Positions 17,656-28,632 are shown, numbered from the stretch's first letter. The stretch: DNA of 64,000 nt from Variovorax atrisoli 110B (GCF_000382045.1 NZ_KB907454.1:62001-126000); one strand, 5' to 3'. The notes: generated by a model not told the origin, from the sequence alone. A program made the numbers and translations.

Positions 17656-17686
17656 CTCCCTGCGCTCCCTAGAGTGACGACCAGTG
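17656..17686 (+). promoter_or_regulatory. second copy of the TOMM-cluster promoter-like motif
   Basis: CTCCCTGC (17656) then CTAGAGTGACGACCAGTG (17669-17686) matches the motif at 8703-8733 at 21 of 31 positions with identical internal spacing. It sits 20 bases after the FHA gene stop and 56 bases before ATG 17743. A separate promoter for the trailing small genes under the same regulator is inferred. Confidence 0.4.
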
Positions 17687-17742
17687 CGGTGCCAGCGTGG
17701 CCCGTGCTGCCGCCATCACTCTGTTTCATTCGGGAAGTCGCC

Positions 17743-18402
17743 ATGGGAATGATCCATTCCGTCACGGTCAACAACCATGCCAGCCATCCAGGCTGCTTCA
17801 TGGTGTTCCAGAACGACCCGACGCAGCTCGCGCCGAATGCGCTGTCGCTGGCCTGGTTCACGAAGTTCTCCAACCCGGGGCCAACCTCCCGCGTCAAGTT
17901 CCAGTGGAGCGTCGACGTGGGCTTCGCCTGGGCCGAGACCGGCGAGCTGCAGCCGGGCGCCCAGTTCATCCCGACCGAAACCTACGAGCCGAGCGGACCC
18001 AACAACAAGATCACCCTCGACTGCAATCGCACCTACCGGTTCGTGAACCCCACCCAGGGGCCGGAACAGTCCAGGCTCTATCTCGCTCAGTCGGCGGCCG
18101 TTCCGGCCAGGTCGGCCGCCGCCGTGGGCGTGACCATGGGCGGCAGCACCGTGTACGCGGTGCAGGCGCGCACCGGCCAGAACCTGGCCTTCTCGCCGCA
18201 TCCGAAGTACTTCATCGCCTACGGCGACTTCGAGGAAGGCGACGTGATCGATGCCGGAGCGATCGGCAACCCGCTGGAGCTGGCGTTTCCGCCCGGCGTC
18301 TACGCACTGACCACCACGCTCAACGCGGACGGAAGCTGGGACCAGCCGGAGAGCCTGGCCCTTTCGAACGCCAGCCGCCTGCGAATGCTCGCGGCTGCAT
18401 GA
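17743..18402 (+). CDS. conserved hypothetical protein of the TOMM cluster (RhiA-like)
   Basis: 219 residues from ATG 17743. The frame extends upstream to 17674, but the segment M-G-M-I-H-S-V-T-V-N-N-H marks a natural beta-strand N-terminus. No signal peptide or membrane segment is seen. The pattern (V-T-V-N-N, F-M-V-F-Q-N-D-P, L-S-L-A-W-F-T-K, W-A-E-T-G-E-L-Q-P-G) is reminiscent of the rhizosphere-expressed protein RhiA of Rhizobium. That resemblance is from memory and is tentative. Fold style is an all-beta sandwich. It may be a product-binding, immunity or effector protein. Function is unknown. Confidence 0.6.
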   Translation: MGMIHSVTVNNHASHPGCFMVFQNDPTQLAPNALSLAWFTKFSNPGPTSRVKFQWSVDVGFAWAETGELQPGAQFIPTETYEPSGPNNKITLDCNRTYRFVNPTQGPEQSRLYLAQSAAVPARSAAAVGVTMGGSTVYAVQARTGQNLAFSPHPKYFIAYGDFEEGDVIDAGAIGNPLELAFPPGVYALTTTLNADGSWDQPESLALSNASRLRMLAAA

Positions 18403-18449
18403 GCGCCAAGCCTGTCACACACCTTGTGGCTTCGTTGAGGACGACGACC

Positions 18450-18563
18450 ATGAAGAAACCAAGCACCTGCCACCCTGACCACCCAGCCACGTCCGGCACG
18501 ACGCCGGCGGTGGCCATCGAACTCCAGGAGTACGGCCATGTACATGCGGCAAGCAACAGTTGA
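18450..18563 (+). CDS. possible 37-residue small peptide gene
   Basis: A short ORF from ATG 18450 with GAGG nine bases upstream. The peptide is rich in Pro, Thr, Ser and His with one Cys (M-K-K-P-S-T-C-H-P-D-H-P start; H-V-H-A-A-S-N-S end). Its 3' end overlaps the start of the next gene (18538) by 26 bases, giving potential translational coupling, and that gene's own ribosome site lies inside it. It could be a RiPP precursor candidate, a leader peptide, or a chance ORF. Confidence 0.35.
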   Translation: MKKPSTCHPDHPATSGTTPAVAIELQEYGHVHAASNS

Positions 18564-18909
18564 GAGAGTGGCCATGCGGCGCGTGTGCCTGGTGCCCAGG
18601 GGGGCACGCCTGGAGGATCCGCAGGTCGACTGCCTGCCGATGGAGGAGTCGGTCTGGGAGCGCGGCTACACGCTGGTGATCGATGAGGTCAAGCGCGGGG
18701 TGCTGCAGGACTTCTGGAAGAACTACTACGGCGCTTCCGCCGAGATGGCGATGTCGGGCAACCGGCTGATGGAACTGCGCAAGGACATCATGGCGATCAC
18801 GCCCGACTGCCTGGGCGAGCCGGCCGTGTTCCAGTTCCTCGTGCAGCTGACCCGCATGTGCGTGCGGGCCTACAGCCAGCAGGGCACGCTGCAGGTCGTG
18901 GCCGAATAA
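18538..18909 (+). CDS. hypothetical protein at the end of the TOMM cluster
   Basis: 123 residues from ATG 18538, which follows CCAGGAG with good spacing; internal ATGs at 18544 and 18574 are alternatives. The family is not recognised. The protein is mixed alpha/beta, with an amphipathic helical core (V-L-Q-D-F-W-K-N-Y-Y-G-A through M-E-L-R-K-D-I-M-A) and a helical C-terminus (F-Q-F-L-V-Q-L-T-R-M-C-V-R-A-Y). No signal peptide or transmembrane segment is visible. Same strand and close spacing place it in the TOMM cluster; a dispersed repeat follows its stop, marking the probable 3' limit of the operon. Confidence 0.6.
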   Translation: MYMRQATVERVAMRRVCLVPRGARLEDPQVDCLPMEESVWERGYTLVIDEVKRGVLQDFWKNYYGASAEMAMSGNRLMELRKDIMAITPDCLGEPAVFQFLVQLTRMCVRAYSQQGTLQVVAE

Positions 18910-18912
18910 GGC

Positions 18913-19003
18913 TCTCCCCCAGGCTCCGCGCACTTCGTGTCGCTTCGCCAACCCCCTTCCGGGGGCGACACCTGGGGCCCGGCGGAGCCGGTTCCGCGGT
19001 GTC
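18913..19003 (-). repeat. dispersed intergenic repeat, copy 2
   Basis: Begins CTCCCCCAGGCTCCGCGCA just after the stop at 18909 and ends near GAGCCGGTTCCGCGGTG. Same family and same placement behind a stop codon as copy 1. It lies between the TOMM cluster and the convergent NTF2-fold gene. Confidence 0.8.
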
Positions 19004-19041
19004 CCGCGACTGGAGCAGGGTGAGGCGTGCAGCCGGGGCGG

Positions 19042-19434
19042 TCAGGAGGCGGGCGCCTGCAGCTGGGCGCCCATCTTCTGGTGGATCAGGTTCACGGCCT
19101 TCAGCGGGCGCAGCATCACCTTGAACTCGGTGATCTTTCCTTCGTCGTTCCACTTCATCATGTCGACGCCGTTGATCTGGATCCCGTCGAGCTCCAGTGC
19201 GAATTCGAGCACCGCGTCGCGCTCCGACTTCAGCTCTCGCACGTAGCGGAAGCTCTCATTGAAGAAGACCTGGAAGGCCGCGGCCAGGTATTTGTGGGTG
19301 ATGCGCTTGCCCACCTGGGGCGTGTGCACCACCGGCGAATGGAAGACGGCGGAGTCGTCGAGCAGGGCGTCGAGCCCGGCCACGTCGCGTTCCTTGACGA
19401 GCCGGTGCCAGGTGGCGAGGGTGTCGATCGGCAT
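19042..19434 (-). CDS. NTF2-fold/SnoaL-like protein
   Basis: A 130-residue small cytoplasmic protein with the nuclear-transport-factor-2 cone fold typical of SnoaL and ketosteroid-isomerase families: T-W-H-R-L-V-K-E-R-D at the start, then alternating strands ending V-M-L-R-P-L-K-A-V. ATG at 19434 follows AGGAG. It lies downstream of the FAD oxidoreductase on the same strand with a 104-bp gap, so it may be the last gene of that operon. Members are isomerases, hydrolases or ligand binders; no substrate can be assigned. Confidence 0.8.
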   Translation of the reverse strand: MPIDTLATWHRLVKERDVAGLDALLDDSAVFHSPVVHTPQVGKRITHKYLAAAFQVFFNESFRYVRELKSERDAVLEFALELDGIQINGVDMMKWNDEGKITEFKVMLRPLKAVNLIHQKMGAQLQAPAS

Positions 19435-19538
19435 GAGTCTCCTGGGGCTTTTGTGGTCGATGCCCGCCATTTGACGCAGGCGCGGCCTGCATGGCAAGGC
19501 GCCGCGCGCACCTAGGCGACTTTGCAGCGACCCGCGCC

Positions 19539-20819
19539 TCAGGACAGCCGGTCCAGCAGGCTGTACCAGGCCACGCCGCCCGCAATGTAGAAGCGCTGCA
19601 GCCCGTGCAGCGGAATCGGCCGGATCGGCGACACCGGGTACGGAAAATCCGCCCCCGCATCCAGCATCCGCGCCGCCACGTGCCTGCCCATGCTCGTGGC
19701 CAGCGCGATGCCCCGGCCGTTGTAGCCCAGCGCGATCGTCATGCCCGGCGCCGGCGTGTGCACGTGCGGCATGAAGTCGCGCGTGACGGCGATCCGGCCG
19801 GCCCAGCGGTACTCGTAGCGCAGCGGACCGAGCTGCGGGAACAGCAGCTCCAGCGAGCGCTCCAGGTGCGCGAAATCGGCCGGTCCGCCCGGGTCGGCGA
19901 AATGGCCGCGCCCGCCCATCAGCAGGCGACCCTGTGCGTCCTTGCGGAAGTACAGCAGCAGGCGCTGCGAGGTCGAGGCCGTCTCCCCGCGCGGCAGGAT
20001 GGCGTGGGCCGCCGCGCCCTTCAGCGGTTCGGTCGCCACGATGAAGCTGTTGGCCGCCAGCACCGTGCGCTTCAGGCCCGGCCACAGCGCGCCCGTGTAG
20101 CCATTGGTGGCGATGAGCACCTGCTCGGCGGTGACGCTCGCGCCGGTCGACGTGCTCGCATGCCAGTGCGTGCCGCGCCGTTCCAGCGCCGTGACTTCGG
20201 TGCCGCCGTGCACCGCAGCGCCCAGGCCCTGGGCGGCGCGCACCAGCCCGCGCGTGTAGGCCAGCGGCTGGATGCCGCCGGCGCGGCCGTCCAGCCATCC
20301 GCCGGCGAAAGTATCGGTGCCCAGCCGGGCCGCGACGGCCGCGCGGTCGAGTGCTTCCGTCCTGGCGCCGCGCCTGGCCCATTGCGCGGCGCGCGCGTGC
20401 AGGCCGGCCACGTCCTTCTCCGAATAGGAAAGCTGCAGCCAGCCGTTGCGCACCGGCTGGCAGTCGATGCCGTGGCGCGCGATCAGGTCGAACACCAGGT
20501 CGGCTGAACCCGACACCGCGTCGATCAGCGGCTCGGCGCGCTCGGCGCCGAAGATCCGCACGAGTTCGTCGGGGTCGTGTTTCAGCGTCGGGTTCACCTG
20601 CCCGCCGTTGCGCCCCGAGGCGCCCCAGCCGGGCTCGTGCGCCTCCAGCACGCAGACCTGCGCGCCGGCCTCGGCCAGGTGCAGCGCGGCCGAGAGGCCC
20701 GTGAAGCCGCCGCCGACGATCAGCACGTCGGCCCTGCGCGATTCGGCCAGCGGCGGTGTCGGCGGGGCAGGGGGCGCAGTGGCGGCCCAGAGGGAAGGTG
20801 GCAGTGCGCCAGCGCTCAT
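19539..20819 (-). CDS. FAD-dependent amine/amino-acid oxidoreductase (DAO family, PuuB/OrdL-like)
   Basis: 426 residues. A Pro/Ala-rich N-terminus leads into the FAD-binding [10 protein letters not shown] motif (36-45), then [15 protein letters not shown], the substrate-domain signature shared with gamma-glutamylputrescine oxidase and related amine oxidases. The C-terminal [12 protein letters not shown] segment closes the FAD site. Its start overlaps the ABC ATPase stop (ATGA), so it belongs to the amino-acid transport operon. It probably oxidises the imported amine or amino acid with release of ammonia or an aldehyde/keto product. The substrate is not readable. Confidence 0.88.
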   Translation of the reverse strand: MSAGALPPSLWAATAPPAPPTPPLAESRRADVLIVGGGFTGLSAALHLAEAGAQVCVLEAHEPGWGASGRNGGQVNPTLKHDPDELVRIFGAERAEPLIDAVSGSADLVFDLIARHGIDCQPVRNGWLQLSYSEKDVAGLHARAAQWARRGARTEALDRAAVAARLGTDTFAGGWLDGRAGGIQPLAYTRGLVRAAQGLGAAVHGGTEVTALERRGTHWHASTSTGASVTAEQVLIATNGYTGALWPGLKRTVLAANSFIVATEPLKGAAAHAILPRGETASTSQRLLLYFRKDAQGRLLMGGRGHFADPGGPADFAHLERSLELLFPQLGPLRYEYRWAGRIAVTRDFMPHVHTPAPGMTIALGYNGRGIALATSMGRHVAARMLDAGADFPYPVSPIRPIPLHGLQRFYIAGGVAWYSLLDRLS

Positions 20820-21577
20820 GCGCGCACCTCCGCGGACGCCGCGGCACCGGAAGGATGCAGCACGCGCCGCAGGAAGTCCTGCGTGCGCGCATGGCGGGGG
20901 GCGCCCAGCACCTGTGCGGCCGGGCCTTCCTCCACGATGCTGCCGCTGTGCAGGAAGCACACGCGGTCGGCCACCTCGCGGGCGAAGCCCATCTCGTGCG
21001 TGACCACGATCATGGTCATGCCCTCGTCGGCCAGCGCGCGCATCACGCCGAGCACGTCGCCGACCAGCTCGGGGTCGAGCGCCGACGTGGGCTCGTCGAA
21101 CAGCATGGCCTCGGGCTTCATCGCGAGCGCGCGGGCGATGGCCACGCGCTGCTGCTGCCCGCCCGAGAGCTGCGCGGGCCAGGCCTGCGCCTTCTCGGCC
21201 AGGCCGACCTTGGCCAGCAGCGCCAGGGCTTCCTCGCGTGCCTGCGCCGCGCCCTGGCGCAGCACGTGCACGGGGCCTTCCATCACGTTCTCCAGCACCG
21301 TGCGGTGCGGGAACAGGTTGAAGCGCTGGAACACCATGCCCATGCGGCTGCGCAGCCGGTGGATGTTGGGCGCGTTGCGGTCCACGCGCTCGCCGAAGGC
21401 GCGGATCTCGCCGCCCTCGTAAGACTCCAGCGCGTTGATGCAGCGAAGCACGGTCGACTTGCCCGAGCCCGAAGGGCCGATCAGGCACACCACCTCGCCC
21501 TTGTCCACGTGCAGGCTCACGCCCTGCAGCACGCGGTGCGCGCCGAAGCGCTTCTCCAGTCCCTCGACGTGGATCAT
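20816..21577 (-). CDS. polar amino acid ABC transporter ATP-binding protein
   Basis: A 253-residue cytoplasmic ATPase of the GlnQ/HisP class. Walker [10 protein letters not shown] near residue 34, signature L-S-G-G-Q-Q-Q-R and Walker [11 protein letters not shown] are intact. The ATG at 21577 overlaps the permease stop by 4 bases and the stop overlaps the oxidoreductase start by 4, a tight four-base-overlap operon. It powers uptake of a polar amino acid or amine together with the 223-residue permease and the receptor at 22412. Confidence 0.94.
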   Translation of the reverse strand: MIHVEGLEKRFGAHRVLQGVSLHVDKGEVVCLIGPSGSGKSTVLRCINALESYEGGEIRAFGERVDRNAPNIHRLRSRMGMVFQRFNLFPHRTVLENVMEGPVHVLRQGAAQAREEALALLAKVGLAEKAQAWPAQLSGGQQQRVAIARALAMKPEAMLFDEPTSALDPELVGDVLGVMRALADEGMTMIVVTHEMGFAREVADRVCFLHSGSIVEEGPAAQVLGAPRHARTQDFLRRVLHPSGAAASAEVRA

Positions 21578-22245
21578 GGCTGTTTCCTCCCGGCGGCGAA
21601 GCGCTTCTCGAGACGGCGCAGTCCCCACACCAGCGGCAGGCTCATCAGCAGGTAGAGCAGGGCGACCAGCGTGTAAACGGTCATGTTCTGGAAGGTGGAC
21701 GAGGCGATGAGCTGGCCCGCGCGCGTCATCTCGGCCACGGTGATGGTCGAGACCAGCGAGGAGTCCTTCAGCATCATCACCAGCGTGTTGCCGTAGGGCG
21801 GCAGCGCGATGCGGAAGGCCTGCGGCAATATCACCCGCCGCATGATCAGCGCCGAGCGCATGCCCATGGCCTGCGCCGCTTCGCGCTGGCCCGGGTCGAC
21901 CGCCTCGATGCCCGCGCGGAAGTTCTCCGCCTGGTAGGCCGAGTAGGCGATGCCCAGCCCGATCACGCCGGCCTGGAAGGCCGTGAGCTGCACGCCGAAA
22001 TCCGGCAGCACGAAGTAGATGTAGAACAGCTGCACGATGATCGGCAGCCCGCGAATCACGTTGATGACCGCGGTGGCCGCCATCGACAACGGGCGCACCG
22101 GCGAGAGCTTCATCAGCGCCAGGCCCAGGCCGATCACGCTGCTCAGCAGGAAGGAAAGCACGGTCACCTGCACGGTGACGATCGCGCCCTGCAGGAGGAT
22201 CGGCAGGAAGTCCTGCGCGTGCTGCAGGAAGGTGGGAGCAGCCAT
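21574..22245 (-). CDS. polar amino acid ABC transporter permease
   Basis: A 223-residue membrane protein of the HisM/GlnP family with about five transmembrane segments. The EAA-type loop is visible as E-A-A-Q-A-M-G-M-R...[11 protein letters not shown], which contacts the ATPase. Start at the ATG at 22245 was chosen because it gives the standard short periplasmic N-terminus. It is probably a homodimeric channel. A 166-bp gap with a dispersed repeat separates it from the receptor gene. Confidence 0.93.
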   Translation of the reverse strand: MAAPTFLQHAQDFLPILLQGAIVTVQVTVLSFLLSSVIGLGLALMKLSPVRPLSMAATAVINVIRGLPIIVQLFYIYFVLPDFGVQLTAFQAGVIGLGIAYSAYQAENFRAGIEAVDPGQREAAQAMGMRSALIMRRVILPQAFRIALPPYGNTLVMMLKDSSLVSTITVAEMTRAGQLIASSTFQNMTVYTLVALLYLLMSLPLVWGLRRLEKRFAAGRKQP

Positions 22246-22315
22246 CTACGTCATTCCTTTCGCTCGACGCGCGGCACGTCAAATCGGCCGGCCGACGCAA
22301 TCAGACCCGTTCGCG

Positions 22316-22405
22316 GAACACCGCGGAACCGACTTTGCCGGGCCGCAGGTGTTGCCCCCTGCAAGGGGGTCGGCGCAGCGACACGAAGCGCGCGAAGCCC
22401 GGGGG
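22316..22405 (+). repeat. dispersed intergenic repeat, copy 3 (inside an ABC operon)
   Basis: GAACACCGCGGAACCGACTT through GCGAAGCCCGGGGG. The GGGGG end faces the stop codon of the receptor gene (22412). This copy lies inside the transport operon between receptor and permease genes, where a structured RNA element could lower or stop read-through and give more receptor than permease. Confidence 0.8.
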
Positions 22406-22411
22406 TGTGCA

Positions 22412-23179
22412 TCAGATGCCCCACTTCTGGACGATCTTGGCGAGCGTGCCATCGGCCTTGATCGCCGCGATCGCCTTGTTGATGCGTGCCAGCGTCTCGG
22501 TGTCGCCCTTGCGCACCACCAGGCAGACGTCGCCCACGTTCACGGCCTTGTAGCTGTCGACCAGCTTCACGCCGGGGAAGGTGTTCTGGCGGATCTGGTA
22601 GGCCATGATGGGCTGGTCGCCGAGGCCGGCCTTGATGCGCCCGAGCGAGAGGTCGCGCGTCATGTCGGCCACCGAGTCGTAGCTGCGCACCTCCTTGAAG
22701 ATGCCCTTCTTGTTGAGCATGTCGAGGAACACGGTGCCGACCTGCGCGCCCACCACCTCGCCCTTGAGCTCGTCGAGCGAGACGTAGGCGCGGGTGTCGT
22801 CCGCCTTGACGATCAGGCCCTCGCCATAGGAGTACACCGGGTCGCTGAAGTCGACCACCTCCTGGCGCGCGGGCGTCTTCAGCATGGCGGCCGAGACGAT
22901 GTCGATCTTGCGCGCGGTGAGCGAGGGGATGAGCGCCGAGAACACCGTCTGCTGCACGTTCACGTTGAAACCTCCCGCCTTGCCCACGGCGGTGACGGTG
23001 TCGACCATCATTCCCTGGATGCTGTTGGTCTTCACGTCGAGGAAGGTGAACGGCACGCCGGTGGCGGTGGCGCCCACGTTGAAGGTGGGCGCGGCGCCCT
23101 GTGCGGCCGCCAGCGAGGCGGCGCCGGCGAAGCAAAGACCCAGGGCCAGGCGATGAAGGCGGCGAACGATGCGATTCAT
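22412..23179 (-). CDS. polar amino acid ABC transporter substrate-binding protein
   Basis: A 255-residue periplasmic receptor starting at the ATG at 23179, preceded by GAGGAG. The frame is open to 23299, but residues from M-N-R-I-V-R-R-L give a proper Sec signal peptide (about 26 residues, ending A-A-A-Q). The mature part is a type 2 periplasmic-binding fold: P-F-T-F-L-D-V...D-F-S-D-P-V-Y-S and a terminal L-A-K-I-V-Q-K-W-G-I. It delivers a polar amino acid or amine to the permease. The gene is divergent from the IclR regulator at 23375. Confidence 0.92.
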   Translation of the reverse strand: MNRIVRRLHRLALGLCFAGAASLAAAQGAAPTFNVGATATGVPFTFLDVKTNSIQGMMVDTVTAVGKAGGFNVNVQQTVFSALIPSLTARKIDIVSAAMLKTPARQEVVDFSDPVYSYGEGLIVKADDTRAYVSLDELKGEVVGAQVGTVFLDMLNKKGIFKEVRSYDSVADMTRDLSLGRIKAGLGDQPIMAYQIRQNTFPGVKLVDSYKAVNVGDVCLVVRKGDTETLARINKAIAAIKADGTLAKIVQKWGI

Positions 23180-23276
23180 GGAAGCACTCCTCGAAGGAAG
23201 GGAAGTTGAAGAAGAAGGTGAGTGGAGATGAGCGAATACGGTCGGTGGCCGAGATGCAACATGCATGCCAATATTC

Positions 23277-23290
23277 GATTCTTTTGAATC
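23277..23290. promoter_or_regulatory. inverted repeat in the IclR/receptor divergent promoter region
   Basis: GATTC-TTTT-GAATC is a perfect inverted repeat in the 195-bp AT-rich divergent region. A further GAATC and ATCGATATTCGAT palindromic stretch occur nearer the IclR gene. It is a likely operator for the IclR protein, inferred from position. Confidence 0.4.
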
Positions 23291-23374
23291 TCTCATCAAT
23301 AAATGAAAACCACTAGTCGAATCTAAAGTATCGATATTCGATATTTAGATCGGCTGTCGCTATACTCCCCAGCC

Positions 23375-24178
23375 ATGGACGCCACACCCGACACAGCCCC
23401 CGAAGACAGCCAGAGCCTGCTTTTCAACCAGTCGCTGGAAAAGGGCCTGGCGGTGCTGCGCGCCTTCAGCGCCCGGCGCCGCACCATGACGCTGGCCGAC
23501 GTGGCCGAGGCCACCGACATCACCAAGAGCTCGGCCCAGCGCATGGTCTTCACGCTCGAGAAGCTGGGCTACGTGCGCAAGCATCCGAAGACGCGGCGCT
23601 ACCAGCTGACGCCGCGCGTCATGGAGATCGGCTTCAACTACCTCGCGGCGCACTCGCTGATCGACGTGGCCAACCCGTTCCTGTCGGAGCTCACCAAGGT
23701 GACGACCGAGACCTCCTGCCTCACGGAGCCCGACGGGCTGGACATGGTCTACGTGGCGCGCTTCGTGAGCGCGCAGTTCGTGCCGGTGCACATGCCCATC
23801 GGCAGCCGCATCCCCATGTACTGCACTGCTTCCGGGCGCGCCTTCCTGAGCGCGCTGCCCGAGGATGAGGCACGCGCGCTCATCGAGTCGTCCGACCGCG
23901 TGGCCCACACCATGCACACCCGCACCGGCGTGGACGAGATCATGGAAGAGCTGCGCCAGGCGCGGCAGCAGGGCTTCGCCACCAATGCCGAGGAACTCTT
24001 CCTGGGCGACATGACCATCGCCGCACCCGTGCTGGGCGCGCAGGGGCGGCCGGTGGCCTCGGTGCACGTGGTGGCGCCCACCAGCCGCTGGACGCTGGAG
24101 GAAGCGGTGCGCAAGCTGGCGCCCACCCTGCTGCTTTGCGCGCGCTCGCTCACCAGCTCGGCGCGCAGCGTGGATTGA
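23375..24178 (+). CDS. IclR-family transcriptional regulator
   Basis: A 267-residue regulator. Residues about 15-80 form the winged helix-turn-helix (L-E-K-G-L-A-V-L-R-A-F...S-S-A-Q-R-M-V-F-T-L-E-K-L-G-Y), and the rest is the IclR effector domain with G-S-R-I-P-M-Y-C-T-A-S-G-R-A, a typical ligand-pocket segment. Members bind small organic acids or aromatics. It is divergent from the amino-acid ABC operon and probably controls it and itself through the AT-rich intergenic palindromes. Confidence 0.93.
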   Translation: MDATPDTAPEDSQSLLFNQSLEKGLAVLRAFSARRRTMTLADVAEATDITKSSAQRMVFTLEKLGYVRKHPKTRRYQLTPRVMEIGFNYLAAHSLIDVANPFLSELTKVTTETSCLTEPDGLDMVYVARFVSAQFVPVHMPIGSRIPMYCTASGRAFLSALPEDEARALIESSDRVAHTMHTRTGVDEIMEELRQARQQGFATNAEELFLGDMTIAAPVLGAQGRPVASVHVVAPTSRWTLEEAVRKLAPTLLLCARSLTSSARSVD

Positions 24179-24186
24179 CGGCATAA

Positions 24187-26597
<2,411 letters not shown>

Positions 26598-26710
26598 CTT
26601 GCCGGGCAGTTTCCGCTTCGGCAAAGGTTTTGAAAATCAGAAAATAATTGGCGAATCGTCCTGAAAAACGGGATGATCGCCCTCAACCCCAAAACCCGGA
26701 AAGAGCCGCA

Positions 26711-27739
26711 ATGAGCCAGGTGATGTTCGACCTCGACGTGCTGCGCACCTTCTCTACCGGCATCGCGCTCGGCAGCTTCGCGCGGGCCGCCGACAAGCTG
26801 GGGCGCTCGACGTCCGCCGTGAGCGCGCAGCTGAAGAAGCTCGAGTCGCAGGCCGGCACCGTGCTGTTCCGCAAGGCGGGCCGGGGGCTGGAGCTCACCG
26901 ATGCCGGCGAGACGCTGCTGGCCTACGCCCACCGCATGCTCGAACTCAACGACGAAGCCAGCGCCGCCATGCGCGGAGCCGACCTGCAGGGCTCGGTGCG
27001 CCTGGGCCTCCAGGAAGACTTCGGCGAGACGCTGCTGCCGGCCGTGCTGGGCCGCTTCGCGCGCGCGCATCCCAAGGTGCGCATCGAGGCCTGCGTGGCG
27101 CGCAGCGGCGAACTGCGCGAGCGGCTCGAACTCGGCCAGCTCGATCTCGCACTGGCGTGGGACGTGGGCGACCAGCCGCTGTCGCCGTACGCCGAGCGCG
27201 TCGCGCGGCTGCCTCTGCTGTGGATCGGGCCGCGCACGCCGGAGCGGGTCGAGGCGCCGTGGTGGACGCAGCGCGAGCAGCGCGCCGGTGGCGCACGCCA
27301 GCCGAAGAGCACGGAGCCGCTGCCGCTCATCATGCTCGACGCGCCCTGCCCGCTGCGCGAGATCGTCATCACCGCGCTCGACAAGGCCGGCGTGCCATGG
27401 CGTCGCGCCTTCGGCAGCGCGAGCCTCGCGGCGCTCTGGGCGGCGGCATCGGCCGGGCTGGGCCTGACGGTGCGCACGCCCTTCGGCCTGCCTTCGCATG
27501 TGCGCGTCGTCGACCGTTCGACGCTGGCGCTGCCCGCGCTGCCGCAGATATCGCTCGTGCTCTATCGCGCGCAGGCCCTGCCCGAGGCGCCCGCGAGCCG
27601 CCTTGCCGGGCTGCTGCTGGAGGCCGTGCGCCAGCACGTGCAGCCGGTCGTTTTGCCGATGCGGGAGAATCCGCCGCTGGAGACAAGAACAAGAGCGGTA
27701 CGGCATGGCAACGCAAAACTTCCTGCACCTGTGGGATGA
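26711..27739 (+). CDS. LysR-family transcriptional regulator
   Basis: 342 residues. The helix-turn-helix spans about residues 6-65 (L-D-V-L-R-T-F...F-A-R-A-A-D-K-L-G-R-S-T-S-A-V-S), followed by the LysR effector domain. Start ATG 26711 gives the family's usual N-terminus; an in-frame codon at 26648 would add 21 unlikely residues. It is divergent from the MFS transporter, a common LysR-target layout. Its last 35 bases overlap the AraC gene start in another frame, so the two regulators may be co-translated. Confidence 0.92.
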   Translation: MSQVMFDLDVLRTFSTGIALGSFARAADKLGRSTSAVSAQLKKLESQAGTVLFRKAGRGLELTDAGETLLAYAHRMLELNDEASAAMRGADLQGSVRLGLQEDFGETLLPAVLGRFARAHPKVRIEACVARSGELRERLELGQLDLALAWDVGDQPLSPYAERVARLPLLWIGPRTPERVEAPWWTQREQRAGGARQPKSTEPLPLIMLDAPCPLREIVITALDKAGVPWRRAFGSASLAALWAAASAGLGLTVRTPFGLPSHVRVVDRSTLALPALPQISLVLYRAQALPEAPASRLAGLLLEAVRQHVQPVVLPMRENPPLETRTRAVRHGNAKLPAPVG

Positions 27740-28511
27740 CAGGTTCCTCTACATCACACCGGCCATCCAGTCGGGCCTGACGGCCCGCTCTTCGGCCACG
27801 CTGCTGGCATCAGTCAGCGGGCACCCCTTCACGCTGGAGGCGGTCGACGGCACCCGCGTGCGCTGCACCGCCGCGCTGGTCGCGCCGCACGTGTCGCGAC
27901 GGCTCGACGTCGACGGCTGCGGGCTGCTCTCGCTCAACCTCGACCCCGCTTCCAGCGCCTACCGCATGCTCGCGCGGCGCATGGGCGGCCACGGCATCCA
28001 GCCCATCGACGCGCGGCGCTTCGGCGCGCTGCGCGACGACTTCGAACCGGCGCAGTGCGGCGCCTTGTCCAGCGAGAGACTGCAGTCGCTCAGCGCGAAG
28101 ATGGTCGAGGCCATCACCGAGAGCCCCGAGTTGCAGGCGCCGCTCGATCCGCGCATCGACCGCGTGCTGCAGGCCATCCGCGCGCATGCGGGGCAGATCG
28201 CGCTGCGCGATCTCGCGGCCGTGGCGTGCCTGTCGCCCGACCGGCTCACGCACCTGTTCGCCGAGCAGGTGGGCGTGTCGGTCAAGCGCTATGCGCTGTG
28301 GACCAAGGTGCGCCGCACGGTGCAGCAGTTCACAGGGCAGCGTTCGCTGACCGACGTGGCGCTGGTCAGCGGCTTCACCGACGCGGCGCACATGAGCCGC
28401 ACCTTCCAGCGCTACTTCGGCCTGCCGCCTTCGTTCCTGGCCAGCCAGGTGCGCGTGACGGCCGACGAGCAGGCCTCGCACGCGTGGGGCCAGAACGCGC
28501 CGCTGCACTGA
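27705..28511 (+). CDS. AraC-family transcriptional regulator
   Basis: A 268-residue protein. The N-terminal ~150 residues are a short cupin-like or unknown sensing domain, and residues about 175-258 carry two helix-turn-helix motifs (L-R-D-L-A-A-V-A-C-L-S-P-D-R-L-T-H-L-F and L-T-D-V-A-L-V-S-G-F-T-D-A-A-H-M-S-R-T-F-Q-R-Y-F-G). ATG 27705 is inside the end of the LysR gene. The acylase genes follow 121 bp downstream and are candidate targets by position only. Confidence 0.9.
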   Translation: MATQNFLHLWDDRFLYITPAIQSGLTARSSATLLASVSGHPFTLEAVDGTRVRCTAALVAPHVSRRLDVDGCGLLSLNLDPASSAYRMLARRMGGHGIQPIDARRFGALRDDFEPAQCGALSSERLQSLSAKMVEAITESPELQAPLDPRIDRVLQAIRAHAGQIALRDLAAVACLSPDRLTHLFAEQVGVSVKRYALWTKVRRTVQQFTGQRSLTDVALVSGFTDAAHMSRTFQRYFGLPPSFLASQVRVTADEQASHAWGQNAPLH

Positions 28512-28632
28512 CGCGATCGGCCGTAACGGCCACCGCATGCAATGCAGCGGCTGCGTACAAGCCGCCAGCGGCGAGGCTGCCTAAGCTCCGGGACGCTCCG
28601 CCAAGAGAGCATCAGCATCAACTGGAGACATC

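Noticed and set aside
17697..18563. 288-codon plus frame overlapping the RhiA-like gene
   Set aside because: Arg/Pro-rich out-of-frame shadow; only its last 37 codons, with their own ribosome site, are kept as a possible small ORF.
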